Shown piece after piece: positions 1-6,713 of a stretch of DNA of 6,856 bases (its first letter is position 1; each line of letters begins with the position of its first letter). The stretch spans positions 1 to 6,856 of the forward strand of contig CABQOK010000076.1 of the NCBI GenBank assembly GCA_902465755.1. Reading direction: 5' to 3'. The stretch is from an uncultured Anaerococcus sp. (GTDB taxonomy: Bacteria; Bacillota; Clostridia; Tissierellales; Peptoniphilaceae). The notes beneath the pieces are model-generated. The model was not told where the DNA came from. It was given only the letters and a program-made list of their open reading frames with translations, and ran no database searches. A program made the position numbers and the translations under genes.

Positions 1-759
1 TGTTTCAGCGAGTTCATCATCCCATCTTCTTGTTTCTTTTACACCGACTTCTCCGTCTTTAAGAAGGGCTATTTGTCTTTTTTCCTCAAAATCTAGTGCA
101 TTTTCTATAGCTTTTATTGAGTTTATGTTTTTAATCTCCGCTATAGCAGTTCTTTGTCCATTTTCTAAGTTTTCGATGTTGATATTAACATCGACACGCA
201 TAGAACCTTGAGCCATGATACAGTCTGATACTCCCAAAAATCTTAAGGTAGATGCCAGAGTTTCAACATATTCTCTTGCTTCATCTGGTGAAGACATATC
301 AGGTTCACTTACTATTTCAATTAGTGGGACACCTGCTCTGTTGTAGTCCATAAGGGTCGCATTATTTTCATCGTGATTTGACTTACCTGTATCTTCTTCC
401 ATATGAATTTCTGCAATTCTAATCTTCTTACCTGACTCTAAAGTTAGGTAACCATTTGTTGCGTAAGGCTTATCAAATTGAGTTATTTGATATCCCTTCA
501 CAAGATCTGGATAGAAGTACTTTTTTCTGTCCATTTTTTGGTCATGTCTTATGTCACAATTAAAGGCAAGACCTGCCATGACAGCAAATTCAACTGCCTT
601 TTCATTCATTTGAGGAAGAGTTCCAGGATGACCTAAACATATTGGGCATACATTTGTATTAGGAACTTGTCCGAACTCATTTTTACAGGAGCAAAACATC
701 TTCGTTTCAGTGGCTAGCTCCACGTGAATTTCTAATCCGATAATTGTTTTAGTTTTCAT
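1..759 (-). CDS. gatB: Asp/Glu-tRNA amidotransferase subunit B, N-terminal part (runs off window)
   Basis: GatB is the kinase/tRNA-binding subunit of GatCAB. It phosphorylates the side chain of Glu-tRNA(Gln) or Asp-tRNA(Asn) and accepts ammonia channelled from GatA. I translated the minus strand from ATG at 757-759 and obtained 253 uninterrupted codons to base 1; full GatB is about 475 residues, so the last half of the cradle region plus the helical and YqeY-like tail domains lie outside. Visible family motifs are GLEIHVEL (residues 8-15, with E10 and H12 of the metal/ATP site), PGTLP (45-49), KKYFYPDLVKGYQITQ (79-94), HMEEDTGK (119-126), DYNRAGVPLIEIVSEPD (138-154) and QGSMRVDVNIN (184-194). 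Residues C23, C25, C38 and C41 form a CxC...CxxC set typical of the zinc-binding form of GatB. The start overlaps the gatA stop by 11 nt and is preceded by a strong AAGGAG. Identity is secure; only completeness is limited by the window. Confidence 0.96.
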   Translation of the reverse strand, partial: MKTKTIIGLEIHVELATETKMFCSCKNEFGQVPNTNVCPICLGHPGTLPQMNEKAVEFAVMAGLAFNCDIRHDQKMDRKKYFYPDLVKGYQITQFDKPYATNGYLTLESGKKIRIAEIHMEEDTGKSNHDENNATLMDYNRAGVPLIEIVSEPDMSSPDEAREYVETLASTLRFLGVSDCIMAQGSMRVDVNINIENLENGQRTAIAEIKNINSIKAIENALDFEEKRQIALLKDGEVGVKETRRWDDELAET

Positions 760-2161
760 TTATACTCCTTAAAAATTTCTCACTCGCATTGATTAACTTG
801 TTATCTTCAAATCTGTTAGCTATAAATTGCACTGATCCAGATATTCCTTTTCTAACTGGTAAGGAAAGACCGCACATTCCAGCAAGATTTACTATCACAT
901 TGAAGCCATCTGCCTTGAAATCGCTTAATGGGTCGTTCTTGTCGTCTGATAAATATGGTGGTAAATTTGTTGTAGTTGGTGTTATCAATAAGTCTATTTC
1001 TTCAAAAACTTTTTCCAATTCGTTTTTGATTAGGCTTCTCAACTTAAGTCCTTGCTTATATATCCTTTGATTATCATTTGCTGACAAATACATAGTTCCT
1101 AAAGCGATTCTTCTTTGAACTTCTTCTCCTAAACCTTCTGATCTGCTTTTAACGAAAAGTTCTTCTACAGTTTCGTAATGATCTGCCTGATATCCAAATC
1201 TCACTCCATCAAATCTACTCATGTTTGAGGATACTTCTGAGCTCATTACGACGTTATATACTGGGTTTGCGTACTTAGCATACTCTAAATCGATAGGGTA
1301 AAGCTCGGCTCCTAAAGACTCTAGGGTATCTAAAGCTTTTTGATAGTCTCTCTTTACTTCTTCTTCAATTCCTTCATAAAGACCAGAATCTGTTTTTATA
1401 AAGCCTATCTTTTTTCCTTTGAAATCATAATCTTCGTAGCTATATTCATATTTTTCGAGATTAGAAGTCATATCCTTAGGATCATGTGAAGCAGTTGTAT
1501 TGGCTAACACTCTCATATCTTCGATGTTTCTAGCGAACAAGGACACTTGATCTAAGGTGTTTGCCATAGAAACTACACCATACCTACTCATAATGGAGTA
1601 AGTAGGTTTATAGCCCAAAATGTTACAGTAGGATGCAGGGCATCTTACCGAACCACCTGTATCTGTTCCTAAAGCTACTAGGAAATCACCCTTTGCTACT
1701 GCTGCAGCAGATCCTGAAGATGAACCACCAGGAACTCTCTTGTTATCAATAGGATTTTTGGTAGGTCCAAAGTATGAGGTCTTGCCCCTACCACCCATAG
1801 CGAACTCATCCATATTAGTTTTAGCTACAATAATAGCATCTTCTTTTAGCAAATTTTCTACTACACTTGCGTTATATACTGGTTTGAAGTTTTCAAGCAT
1901 TTTGGATGCACAGGTCATCTTCATTTGGTCATAGGATATATTGTCCTTAACTGCAACAGGCACCCCAAATAGAGAACCTAAATTATCACCATTTCTTAGT
2001 TTCTCATCTAACTTTTTAGCTCTTTCTAGAGAACCTTCACGGTCAATACTTATATAAGCATTTAATTTATCATTTTCTATCTTCTCTAAGGTCGATAAAA
2101 TATTATCCTCGACACTTAGATTTCCTTCTTTATAATCTTCAATTAATTTTTCTATATTCAT
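749..2161 (-). CDS. gatA: Asp/Glu-tRNA amidotransferase subunit A (glutaminase)
   Basis: GatA is the amidase-signature subunit of GatCAB. It hydrolyses glutamine and sends the ammonia through a channel to GatB, converting mischarged Glu-tRNA(Gln)/Asp-tRNA(Asn) to Gln-/Asn-tRNA. With the ATG at 2159-2161 the protein is 470 residues; the family is usually about 480-490. The Lys-Ser-Ser triad is present: K72 in GVPVAVKDNI, cis-Ser S147 in PGGSSSGSAAA and nucleophile S171 in GTDTGGS. Other family segments are TCASKML, NMDEFAMGG, SRFDGVRFGY and SRSEGLGEEVQRRI. The triad motif reads GGSSSGS where GGSSGGS is commonest, a small and probably harmless change. The frame can be extended 7 codons to a TTG at 2180-2182, but that would overlap gatC and has no ribosome binding site, whereas the ATG has GGAG 5 nt upstream. 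The gene starts 8 nt after gatC and overlaps gatB by 11 nt. Confidence 0.96.
   Translation of the reverse strand: MNIEKLIEDYKEGNLSVEDNILSTLEKIENDKLNAYISIDREGSLERAKKLDEKLRNGDNLGSLFGVPVAVKDNISYDQMKMTCASKMLENFKPVYNASVVENLLKEDAIIVAKTNMDEFAMGGRGKTSYFGPTKNPIDNKRVPGGSSSGSAAAVAKGDFLVALGTDTGGSVRCPASYCNILGYKPTYSIMSRYGVVSMANTLDQVSLFARNIEDMRVLANTTASHDPKDMTSNLEKYEYSYEDYDFKGKKIGFIKTDSGLYEGIEEEVKRDYQKALDTLESLGAELYPIDLEYAKYANPVYNVVMSSEVSSNMSRFDGVRFGYQADHYETVEELFVKSRSEGLGEEVQRRIALGTMYLSANDNQRIYKQGLKLRSLIKNELEKVFEEIDLLITPTTTNLPPYLSDDKNDPLSDFKADGFNVIVNLAGMCGLSLPVRKGISGSVQFIANRFEDNKLINASEKFLRSINEN
765..770 (-). promoter_or_regulatory. Ribosome binding site of gatB
   Basis: AAGGAG on the minus strand, 5 nt upstream of the gatB ATG and lying inside the last codons of gatA. 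It supports the ATG at 757-759 as the gatB start and suggests that ribosomes finishing gatA can reinitiate on gatB. Confidence 0.75.
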
Positions 2162-2166
2162 TATAG

Positions 2167-2170
2167 CTCC
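2167..2170 (-). promoter_or_regulatory. Ribosome binding site that fixes the gatA start
   Basis: GGAG on the minus strand sits 5 nt before the ATG at 2159-2161. Its first G is the last base of the gatC TAG stop codon, so termination on gatC and initiation on gatA happen at nearly the same spot. It argues against the longer TTG-initiated version of GatA. Confidence 0.7.
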
Positions 2171-2448
2171 TATAATTTCCAATCAAGTCTAAAATAACCA
2201 AATTCTGTATCTTTAGCGTTAGACAAAGCCTCATCTCTAGTTATGGATTCTTTAGCCTCATCTTTCCTAAAAACTGCTTTATGACTTGGTATAAGTTCAG
2301 TCATCGTAACTTCATTTGTGTCAATTGTAAAGATATCTTCGATAAAATCTATAACTACATTGAATTTATTTGATAATAAGTCAGTATCTTTTCCTTCTAG
2401 ACTTAAATTAGCAAGCCTATATATTTTTTCTACTTCTTGTTTGTTCAT
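2170..2448 (-). CDS. gatC: Asp/Glu-tRNA amidotransferase subunit C
   Basis: A 92-residue protein, the normal size for GatC (about 95). GatC is a small belt-like subunit that wraps between GatA and GatB and stabilises the complex; it has no catalytic residues of its own. The family pattern is recognisable: EVEKIYRLANLSL near the N terminus (the usual form is EVxxIAxLARLxL), a helix around FNVVIDFIEDI (residues 29-39), then a middle segment with VFRKDEA (like LREDxA) and the C-terminal SNAKDTEFGYFRL (usual NAPExxxGxFxVP). It starts 1 nt after the ligA stop; AAGGA, 7 nt before the ATG, lies inside the end of ligA. Position directly before gatA and gatB confirms the assignment. Sequence similarity in this small subunit is low by nature, so context carries part of the call. 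Confidence 0.93.
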   Translation of the reverse strand: MNKQEVEKIYRLANLSLEGKDTDLLSNKFNVVIDFIEDIFTIDTNEVTMTELIPSHKAVFRKDEAKESITRDEALSNAKDTEFGYFRLDWKL

Positions 2449-2449
2449 A

Positions 2450-4450
2450 TTACATTCCTTCCAATTCTTCTAAGAAATCATACAATTTATCGTCTTCATA
2501 AATTTCTATGCCTAAATCTTTAGCCTTATCTTTCTTAGAACCTGCTTTTTCACCAGCCAAAACTACATCTGTATTTTTTGAAACTGATCCTGTAACCTTA
2601 GCTCCATTACTTTCCAAGAGTTTCTTTATATCTTCTCTTTTATAATTATCAATTGTACCTGTAATTACAAAAGTCATGTCGTTTAAGCTATCACTATTAT
2701 TATCTGCTTTTACATCGGATATTTCTATACCTTTTTCTAATAAATTATCGATTGATTTGCTGATATTAGGATCTCTAAAGTATTCAATTATATTATAAGC
2801 AGTGATTTCACCGATATCTTCAATATCTGAAAGATCTTCTGCGCTAGCCTGTCTTAGAGCATTGAAACTCTTGAACTTATTCGCTAAATCTCTAGATGTT
2901 CTCTCCCCTACATTCGGAATTCCTATTGCATATATAAAGTTAACAAGATCAACCTTTCTACTAGCCTCAATAGCATTTAAAAGATTTTTTGTTTTCTTAT
3001 CTCCGAATCTATCTAAATTAATTAAATCGTCATAGCTAAGATCATATATGTCATCTACCTCATTTATATCTAACTCTTCCATTAGTTGAGCAATAGTTTT
3101 CTCAGAAAGTCCTTCTATATCCATTGCATTTCTTGAGGTGAAATGTTCCATTCTTGCAAGTAGTTGTGGTTTACATGAAATAGAATTAGGACAAATTATA
3201 TGAACATTACCTTGAATTAGCTCGCTTCCACAATATGGACATTTGCTAGGCTTTTCTATCTCTTTAGTTCCTGCTTGATTTTCATCGACAACGCCTAGGA
3301 TTTCAGGGATTACATCATTCGATCTTCTGATGAATACCTTAGATCCAATCCTTACCTTTTTTCTAATAATATCATCATAATTGTTTAGGGTAGCTCTACT
3401 TACTGTAGCACCAGAAAACTCTACTGGGTCAAGTATTGCACTAGGAGTTACTTTTCCACTCCTTCCTACATTCCATACAACCTCTCTTAATGTCGTGGTA
3501 TATTCTTCTGCCTCGAATTTATAGGCAATTGACCAACGAGGAAATTTATTTGTTGATCCTAAGACTTCTTGAGTTCTTTTATCATTGATCTTAATAACTA
3601 CGCCATCAGTTAGAATATCTATATTTTTTCTTTCTTCTTCTATAAAATCAAGTTCTTTTACCATTTCTTCCAGATTATGGACTTTTTTATGGTAAGGGTG
3701 AATCAATAATCCCTGTTCTTTTAGAAATTCCAACATATCTTCTTCGCTAGCAAAGTCTAAGTTATTAGTTGGTATAGAATAGAAGTAGGCTGTAAGTCTC
3801 CTTTTGGCAGTTTCTTTGGTATTAAGATTTCTAAGCGCTCCTGCTGCTGCATTTCTAGCATTTTTTAGCTGCAATTCATTTTCCTCATTGTAGCGGGTTA
3901 GCTCTGATAAGGGCATCAAGGCTTCGCCCTGTATTTCGAGTAAAGATTCCTCTTTTATTTTATTAGGAATGGTTTTAATGGTTCTTACTTGAGCTGAAAT
4001 TTCTTCTCCGACAGTCCCATTTCCCCTAGTCGCAGCATTTACTAATATACCATTATCATAAGTTAAGTTGACGGTTAGTCCATCGAATTTATATTCCATT
4101 ATATATTCGAGCTCAGTTAATTTATCATCGTGATTTCTGTTATAGTCATCTCTTAATCTATTACATCTATCAATCCAAGCCTCAAGCTCTTCGTGAGTTT
4201 GGGCCTTATTTTGAGATAGGAGTTTTGTTATATGAAAATGCTTTTCAAACTTATCAAGTATTTCTCCTCCGACTACTTGGGTGGGAGAATCATCTCTAAC
4301 ATATCCTATTTCCTCTTCAAGTTTTCTAAGTTCGTCATAGATTTGATCATACTCTCCATCGGAAACTAGAGGCTCATCCAAAGTATAGTAGTGGTAGTTT
4401 AAATTCTCTATTTTTTCTATTAATTTATCTATTTTCTCTCTCTTATCCAT
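2450..4450 (-). CDS. ligA: NAD+-dependent DNA ligase LigA
   Basis: Seals nicks between Okazaki fragments and during repair, using NAD+ to adenylate an active-site lysine. At 666 residues it is full length (family about 660-680). Domains in order: Ia NMN-binding region (1-70, with YHYY at 19-22 and VSDGEYD at 29-35); adenylation domain with E119-Y-K121-F-D123-G, in which K121 is the nucleophile, TRGNG (141-145), LEIQGEA with E176, DGVVIK with K287 and AYKF with K311; an OB fold (about 320-400); a four-cysteine zinc finger C404, C407, C420, C426; helix-hairpin-helix repeats (about 430-560, including GIPNVGERTSRDLA); and a C-terminal BRCT domain (about 588-664, with FVITGTI and KAGSKKDKAKDLGIEI). 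Some pocket residues differ from E. coli LigA: SL reads S79-Q80, and TRGDG reads TRGNG. The overall style is clostridial. The ATG lies 1 nt after the pcrA stop, with AAGG 6 nt upstream. All catalytic residues are intact. Confidence 0.98.
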   Translation of the reverse strand: MDKREKIDKLIEKIENLNYHYYTLDEPLVSDGEYDQIYDELRKLEEEIGYVRDDSPTQVVGGEILDKFEKHFHITKLLSQNKAQTHEELEAWIDRCNRLRDDYNRNHDDKLTELEYIMEYKFDGLTVNLTYDNGILVNAATRGNGTVGEEISAQVRTIKTIPNKIKEESLLEIQGEALMPLSELTRYNEENELQLKNARNAAAGALRNLNTKETAKRRLTAYFYSIPTNNLDFASEEDMLEFLKEQGLLIHPYHKKVHNLEEMVKELDFIEEERKNIDILTDGVVIKINDKRTQEVLGSTNKFPRWSIAYKFEAEEYTTTLREVVWNVGRSGKVTPSAILDPVEFSGATVSRATLNNYDDIIRKKVRIGSKVFIRRSNDVIPEILGVVDENQAGTKEIEKPSKCPYCGSELIQGNVHIICPNSISCKPQLLARMEHFTSRNAMDIEGLSEKTIAQLMEELDINEVDDIYDLSYDDLINLDRFGDKKTKNLLNAIEASRKVDLVNFIYAIGIPNVGERTSRDLANKFKSFNALRQASAEDLSDIEDIGEITAYNIIEYFRDPNISKSIDNLLEKGIEISDVKADNNSDSLNDMTFVITGTIDNYKREDIKKLLESNGAKVTGSVSKNTDVVLAGEKAGSKKDKAKDLGIEIYEDDKLYDFLEELEGM

Positions 4451-4451
4451 A

Positions 4452-6647
4452 TCACACCTTCTCTATTGGAGCGTAGTCTTGATTTAGTTTTTTAAGACCT
4501 TTTTTATCAAAAGCAACTACAAGCTCATTACCCTTATCTTGTTTTTTGATCTGGACGACCATACCACTACCCCACTTAGCATGAACAAGCCTATCTCCAA
4601 CCTTATATTCATCGTCGCTCGCACTCGTTTTATTTAATTTTTTACCTAAGACTGACTGCCTGGTTTTTTCTCGCATGTAATCTTCTGCCATTGTCTTTTC
4701 ATATTCTCTTGATGAGTAACCATATGAACTAATCTTTTCTTCGACCTTGATGTTATCAATTATTTCATTGATAAATCTAGAAGGCTTATAAAATACTGGT
4801 TTGCCATAATTTCTCCTTGCCTCAGCACTTGATAGAAATAATTTCTCCTCGGCTCGAGTTATGGCCACATAGAAAAGTCTTCTCTCTTCTTCAATATTTC
4901 CTTCATCTATGCTTCTTTTTCCTGGAAATAGTCCCTCATCAAGACCAACTACAAATACTACTGGAAACTCTAAACCTTTTGCAGCATGCATAGTCATTAA
5001 TGAAATCGAATTATCTGTACTTTCTGTCTTATCCAGATCCGATAGCAAAGATAGATTTTCGAGATAATCGTAGATAGTGTCCTCTGGATTATTTTCCTGA
5101 TATTCCGATGCTGATGATATAAATTCATTTATATTATCTATCCTTGCCCTATCTTCAACTGAATATGATGACTCCAGGGATTTCATGTAACCACTTTTGT
5201 CTAATACGTCTTCTATAAGATCAACTATCTTGTAATTATCTACATTATCAAATATATCCTTTAATGGTAAATAAAACTTCTCAGTAGACTTCTTAACCCT
5301 ATCTGAGATCAATGTATTGAAACTATCATTAGTAATCAAGTCGAGGATTGCAATATTATGCAAATTAGCAACTCTTTCCAACTCTTCAATAGATTTATTG
5401 CCAATTCCTCTTTTAGGTTCGTTAATAATTCTCTTTAGCGATAGGTCATCTTTTGGATTAACTAAAATCTTTAGATAGGATACCAAATCTTTTATTTCTT
5501 TCCTATCATAAAACTTTAGTCCACCAACTACCTTGTAGTCTAATAAGTTCTTCATCAAAATCTCTTCAAATGGTCTTGATTGGGCGTTAGTCCTATAAAG
5601 AACAGCAAAATCCTTGGCATCATATCCTTCTTCCATTAGACTTTTTATATTATCAAGTACGAACTTAGCTTCTTCGCTTTCTACAGAATTTGCTTTATAT
5701 ATAACCTTATCTCCGCCCTTATTTTCTGTCCAGAGCTCTTTATCTTTTCTTTCGGAATTATTTTCTATTAGAAGATTTGCAGTTTCTAGGATGTTTTCTG
5801 TTGACCTATAATTTTGTTCCAACTTTATTGTTTCAGCATCTTTAAAGTCTTTTTCGAAGTTAAGGATATTTGAAATATTTGCACCTCTAAAACTGTATAT
5901 AGATTGATCTATATCTCCTACAACGGTGACATTGTTATGAAATGCAGCAAAATATTTAATTAGCTCATACTGACTGTTATTGGTATCCTGGTATTCATCT
6001 ACAAATACATACTCGAATTTTTTTTGATAGAATTCTAGCGTTTCCTTACTTCTAACAAAAAGATATAAAACTTTGTCTATTAAATCATCAAAATCCAATG
6101 CGTTGTAGTAAAACTTCTTTTCTTCATATTTTTTATAGATTTCATAATAGATGTCGCCCTTGCTATAGTAAGTATTTAGTTTTAGAAATTCATCTGGATC
6201 TAAAGACTTATTCTTAGCGGATGATATCACATTAAGCGCTTCTCTTGGAGCAATATCATCCTTATATCCAAGTTCATTAATTATCTCTTTGATTAAAGTC
6301 TTCTGATCGCTTGTATCATAAATTGTAAAATTTCTATCATAACCAATTTTATCAATATTCATTCTCAGAATCCTTGCGCAAATTGAGTGAAATGTCCCAA
6401 TCCAAAGATGTGATACATCCATACCAAGGAGTCTTGAGATTCTTTCTTTCATTTCATTTGCAGCTTTATTGGTAAATGTTATAGCAATGATATTTTTAGG
6501 ATCGATATTTTTTTCTTCAATAAGATAGGCAATACTTGTCGTAAGTACCCTAGTTTTACCAGATCCTGCTCCAGCAAGAACTAACAGAGGTCCTTTTCCA
6601 TGAAGTACTGCCTTTCTTTGCATTTTATTTAATCCATCTAAGTTCAT
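4452..6647 (-). CDS. pcrA: ATP-dependent DNA helicase PcrA (UvrD/Rep family, SF1A)
   Basis: A 3'-5' helicase that acts in nucleotide excision repair, rolling-circle plasmid replication, and removal of RecA filaments and stalled RNA polymerase in Gram-positive bacteria. The product is 731 residues, normal for PcrA. The SF1A motifs are all present in order: Q motif LNKMQRKAV (6-14), Walker A AGAGSGKT (25-32), Ia ITFTNKAANEM (56-66), Ib IGTFHSICARILR (83-95), II FVDEYQDTN (215-223), III VVGDIDQSIYSFRGA (242-256), IV LEQNYRST (276-283), V MTMHAAKGLEF (551-561) and VI EEERRLFYVAITRAEE (586-601). The C-terminal YKVGDRLVHAKWGSGMVV segment (681-698) is the Tudor-like domain that in PcrA binds RNA polymerase, which favours PcrA over Rep. 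The ATG has GGAAGGA 8 nt upstream and a consensus promoter just before it. It is the first gene of the operon; the TGA stop is followed by one base and then the ligA ATG. Confidence 0.97.
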   Translation of the reverse strand: MNLDGLNKMQRKAVLHGKGPLLVLAGAGSGKTRVLTTSIAYLIEEKNIDPKNIIAITFTNKAANEMKERISRLLGMDVSHLWIGTFHSICARILRMNIDKIGYDRNFTIYDTSDQKTLIKEIINELGYKDDIAPREALNVISSAKNKSLDPDEFLKLNTYYSKGDIYYEIYKKYEEKKFYYNALDFDDLIDKVLYLFVRSKETLEFYQKKFEYVFVDEYQDTNNSQYELIKYFAAFHNNVTVVGDIDQSIYSFRGANISNILNFEKDFKDAETIKLEQNYRSTENILETANLLIENNSERKDKELWTENKGGDKVIYKANSVESEEAKFVLDNIKSLMEEGYDAKDFAVLYRTNAQSRPFEEILMKNLLDYKVVGGLKFYDRKEIKDLVSYLKILVNPKDDLSLKRIINEPKRGIGNKSIEELERVANLHNIAILDLITNDSFNTLISDRVKKSTEKFYLPLKDIFDNVDNYKIVDLIEDVLDKSGYMKSLESSYSVEDRARIDNINEFISSASEYQENNPEDTIYDYLENLSLLSDLDKTESTDNSISLMTMHAAKGLEFPVVFVVGLDEGLFPGKRSIDEGNIEEERRLFYVAITRAEEKLFLSSAEARRNYGKPVFYKPSRFINEIIDNIKVEEKISSYGYSSREYEKTMAEDYMREKTRQSVLGKKLNKTSASDDEYKVGDRLVHAKWGSGMVVQIKKQDKGNELVVAFDKKGLKKLNQDYAPIEKV

Positions 6648-6655
6648 TTTTCACG

Positions 6656-6662
6656 TCCTTCC
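6656..6662 (-). promoter_or_regulatory. Ribosome binding site of pcrA
   Basis: GGAAGGA on the minus strand, 8 nt upstream of the ATG at 6645-6647. It is the best Shine-Dalgarno match near this start and no upstream in-frame alternative is needed. Confidence 0.75.
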
Positions 6663-6671
6663 ATCTATCAC

Positions 6672-6680
6672 ATTATACCA
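6672..6680 (-). promoter_or_regulatory. Extended -10 promoter for pcrA-ligA-gatCAB
   Basis: The minus strand reads TGGTATAAT: a perfect TATAAT (6677-6672) with the TGn extension directly before it. No convincing -35 hexamer is present at 16-18 nt upstream, since that stretch is the T-rich tail of the preceding terminator; extended -10 promoters tolerate this. Transcription would be expected to start near 6665-6666, giving a leader of only about 18-19 nt before the pcrA ATG. This is the only promoter-like element seen for the five-gene operon. It is sigma-A type by sequence; activity is inferred. Confidence 0.7.
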
Positions 6681-6713
6681 TAAAAATAAAAGAGTAAGTT
6701 AGCCTTACTCTTT
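6680..6713 (-). terminator. Intrinsic terminator of the yerC-like gene
   Basis: A perfect 10-bp inverted repeat, AAAGAGTAAG (6689-6698) against CTTACTCTTT (6704-6713), encloses a 5-nt loop. Read on the minus strand, the hairpin is followed by a T-rich tail (TTTTATTTTTAT). The TAA stop codon of the yerC-like gene (6705-6707) is inside the stem, so the hairpin overlaps the coding end. The stem is AT-rich, so moderate strength is expected. On the plus strand it is followed by GCTTTTTTCTTCTTTT, so it could work both ways, but no convergent gene is visible in the window. Confidence 0.75.

Noticed and set aside
789..1070. Plus-strand open frame of 93 codons
   Set aside because: It lies entirely antisense to gatA, has no plausible ribosome binding site or recognisable family, and its composition is that of a reversed coding frame.
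1740..1934. Plus-strand open frame of 64 codons
   Set aside because: Antisense shadow of the conserved amidase region of gatA, with no independent start signal.
2792..2797. TATAAT on the minus strand inside ligA, a possible internal promoter for gatCAB
   Set aside because: It encodes part of AYNIIEY in a helix-hairpin-helix region, has no -35 or TGn extension, and such matches are common in AT-rich coding DNA.
2802..3035. Plus-strand open frame of 77 codons
   Set aside because: Antisense to the helix-hairpin-helix part of ligA; the hydrophobic look comes from reverse reading of charged codons.
5614..5811. Plus-strand open frame of 65 codons
   Set aside because: Antisense shadow of pcrA; Ser/Leu-rich composition typical of the reverse strand of Glu/Lys-rich genes.
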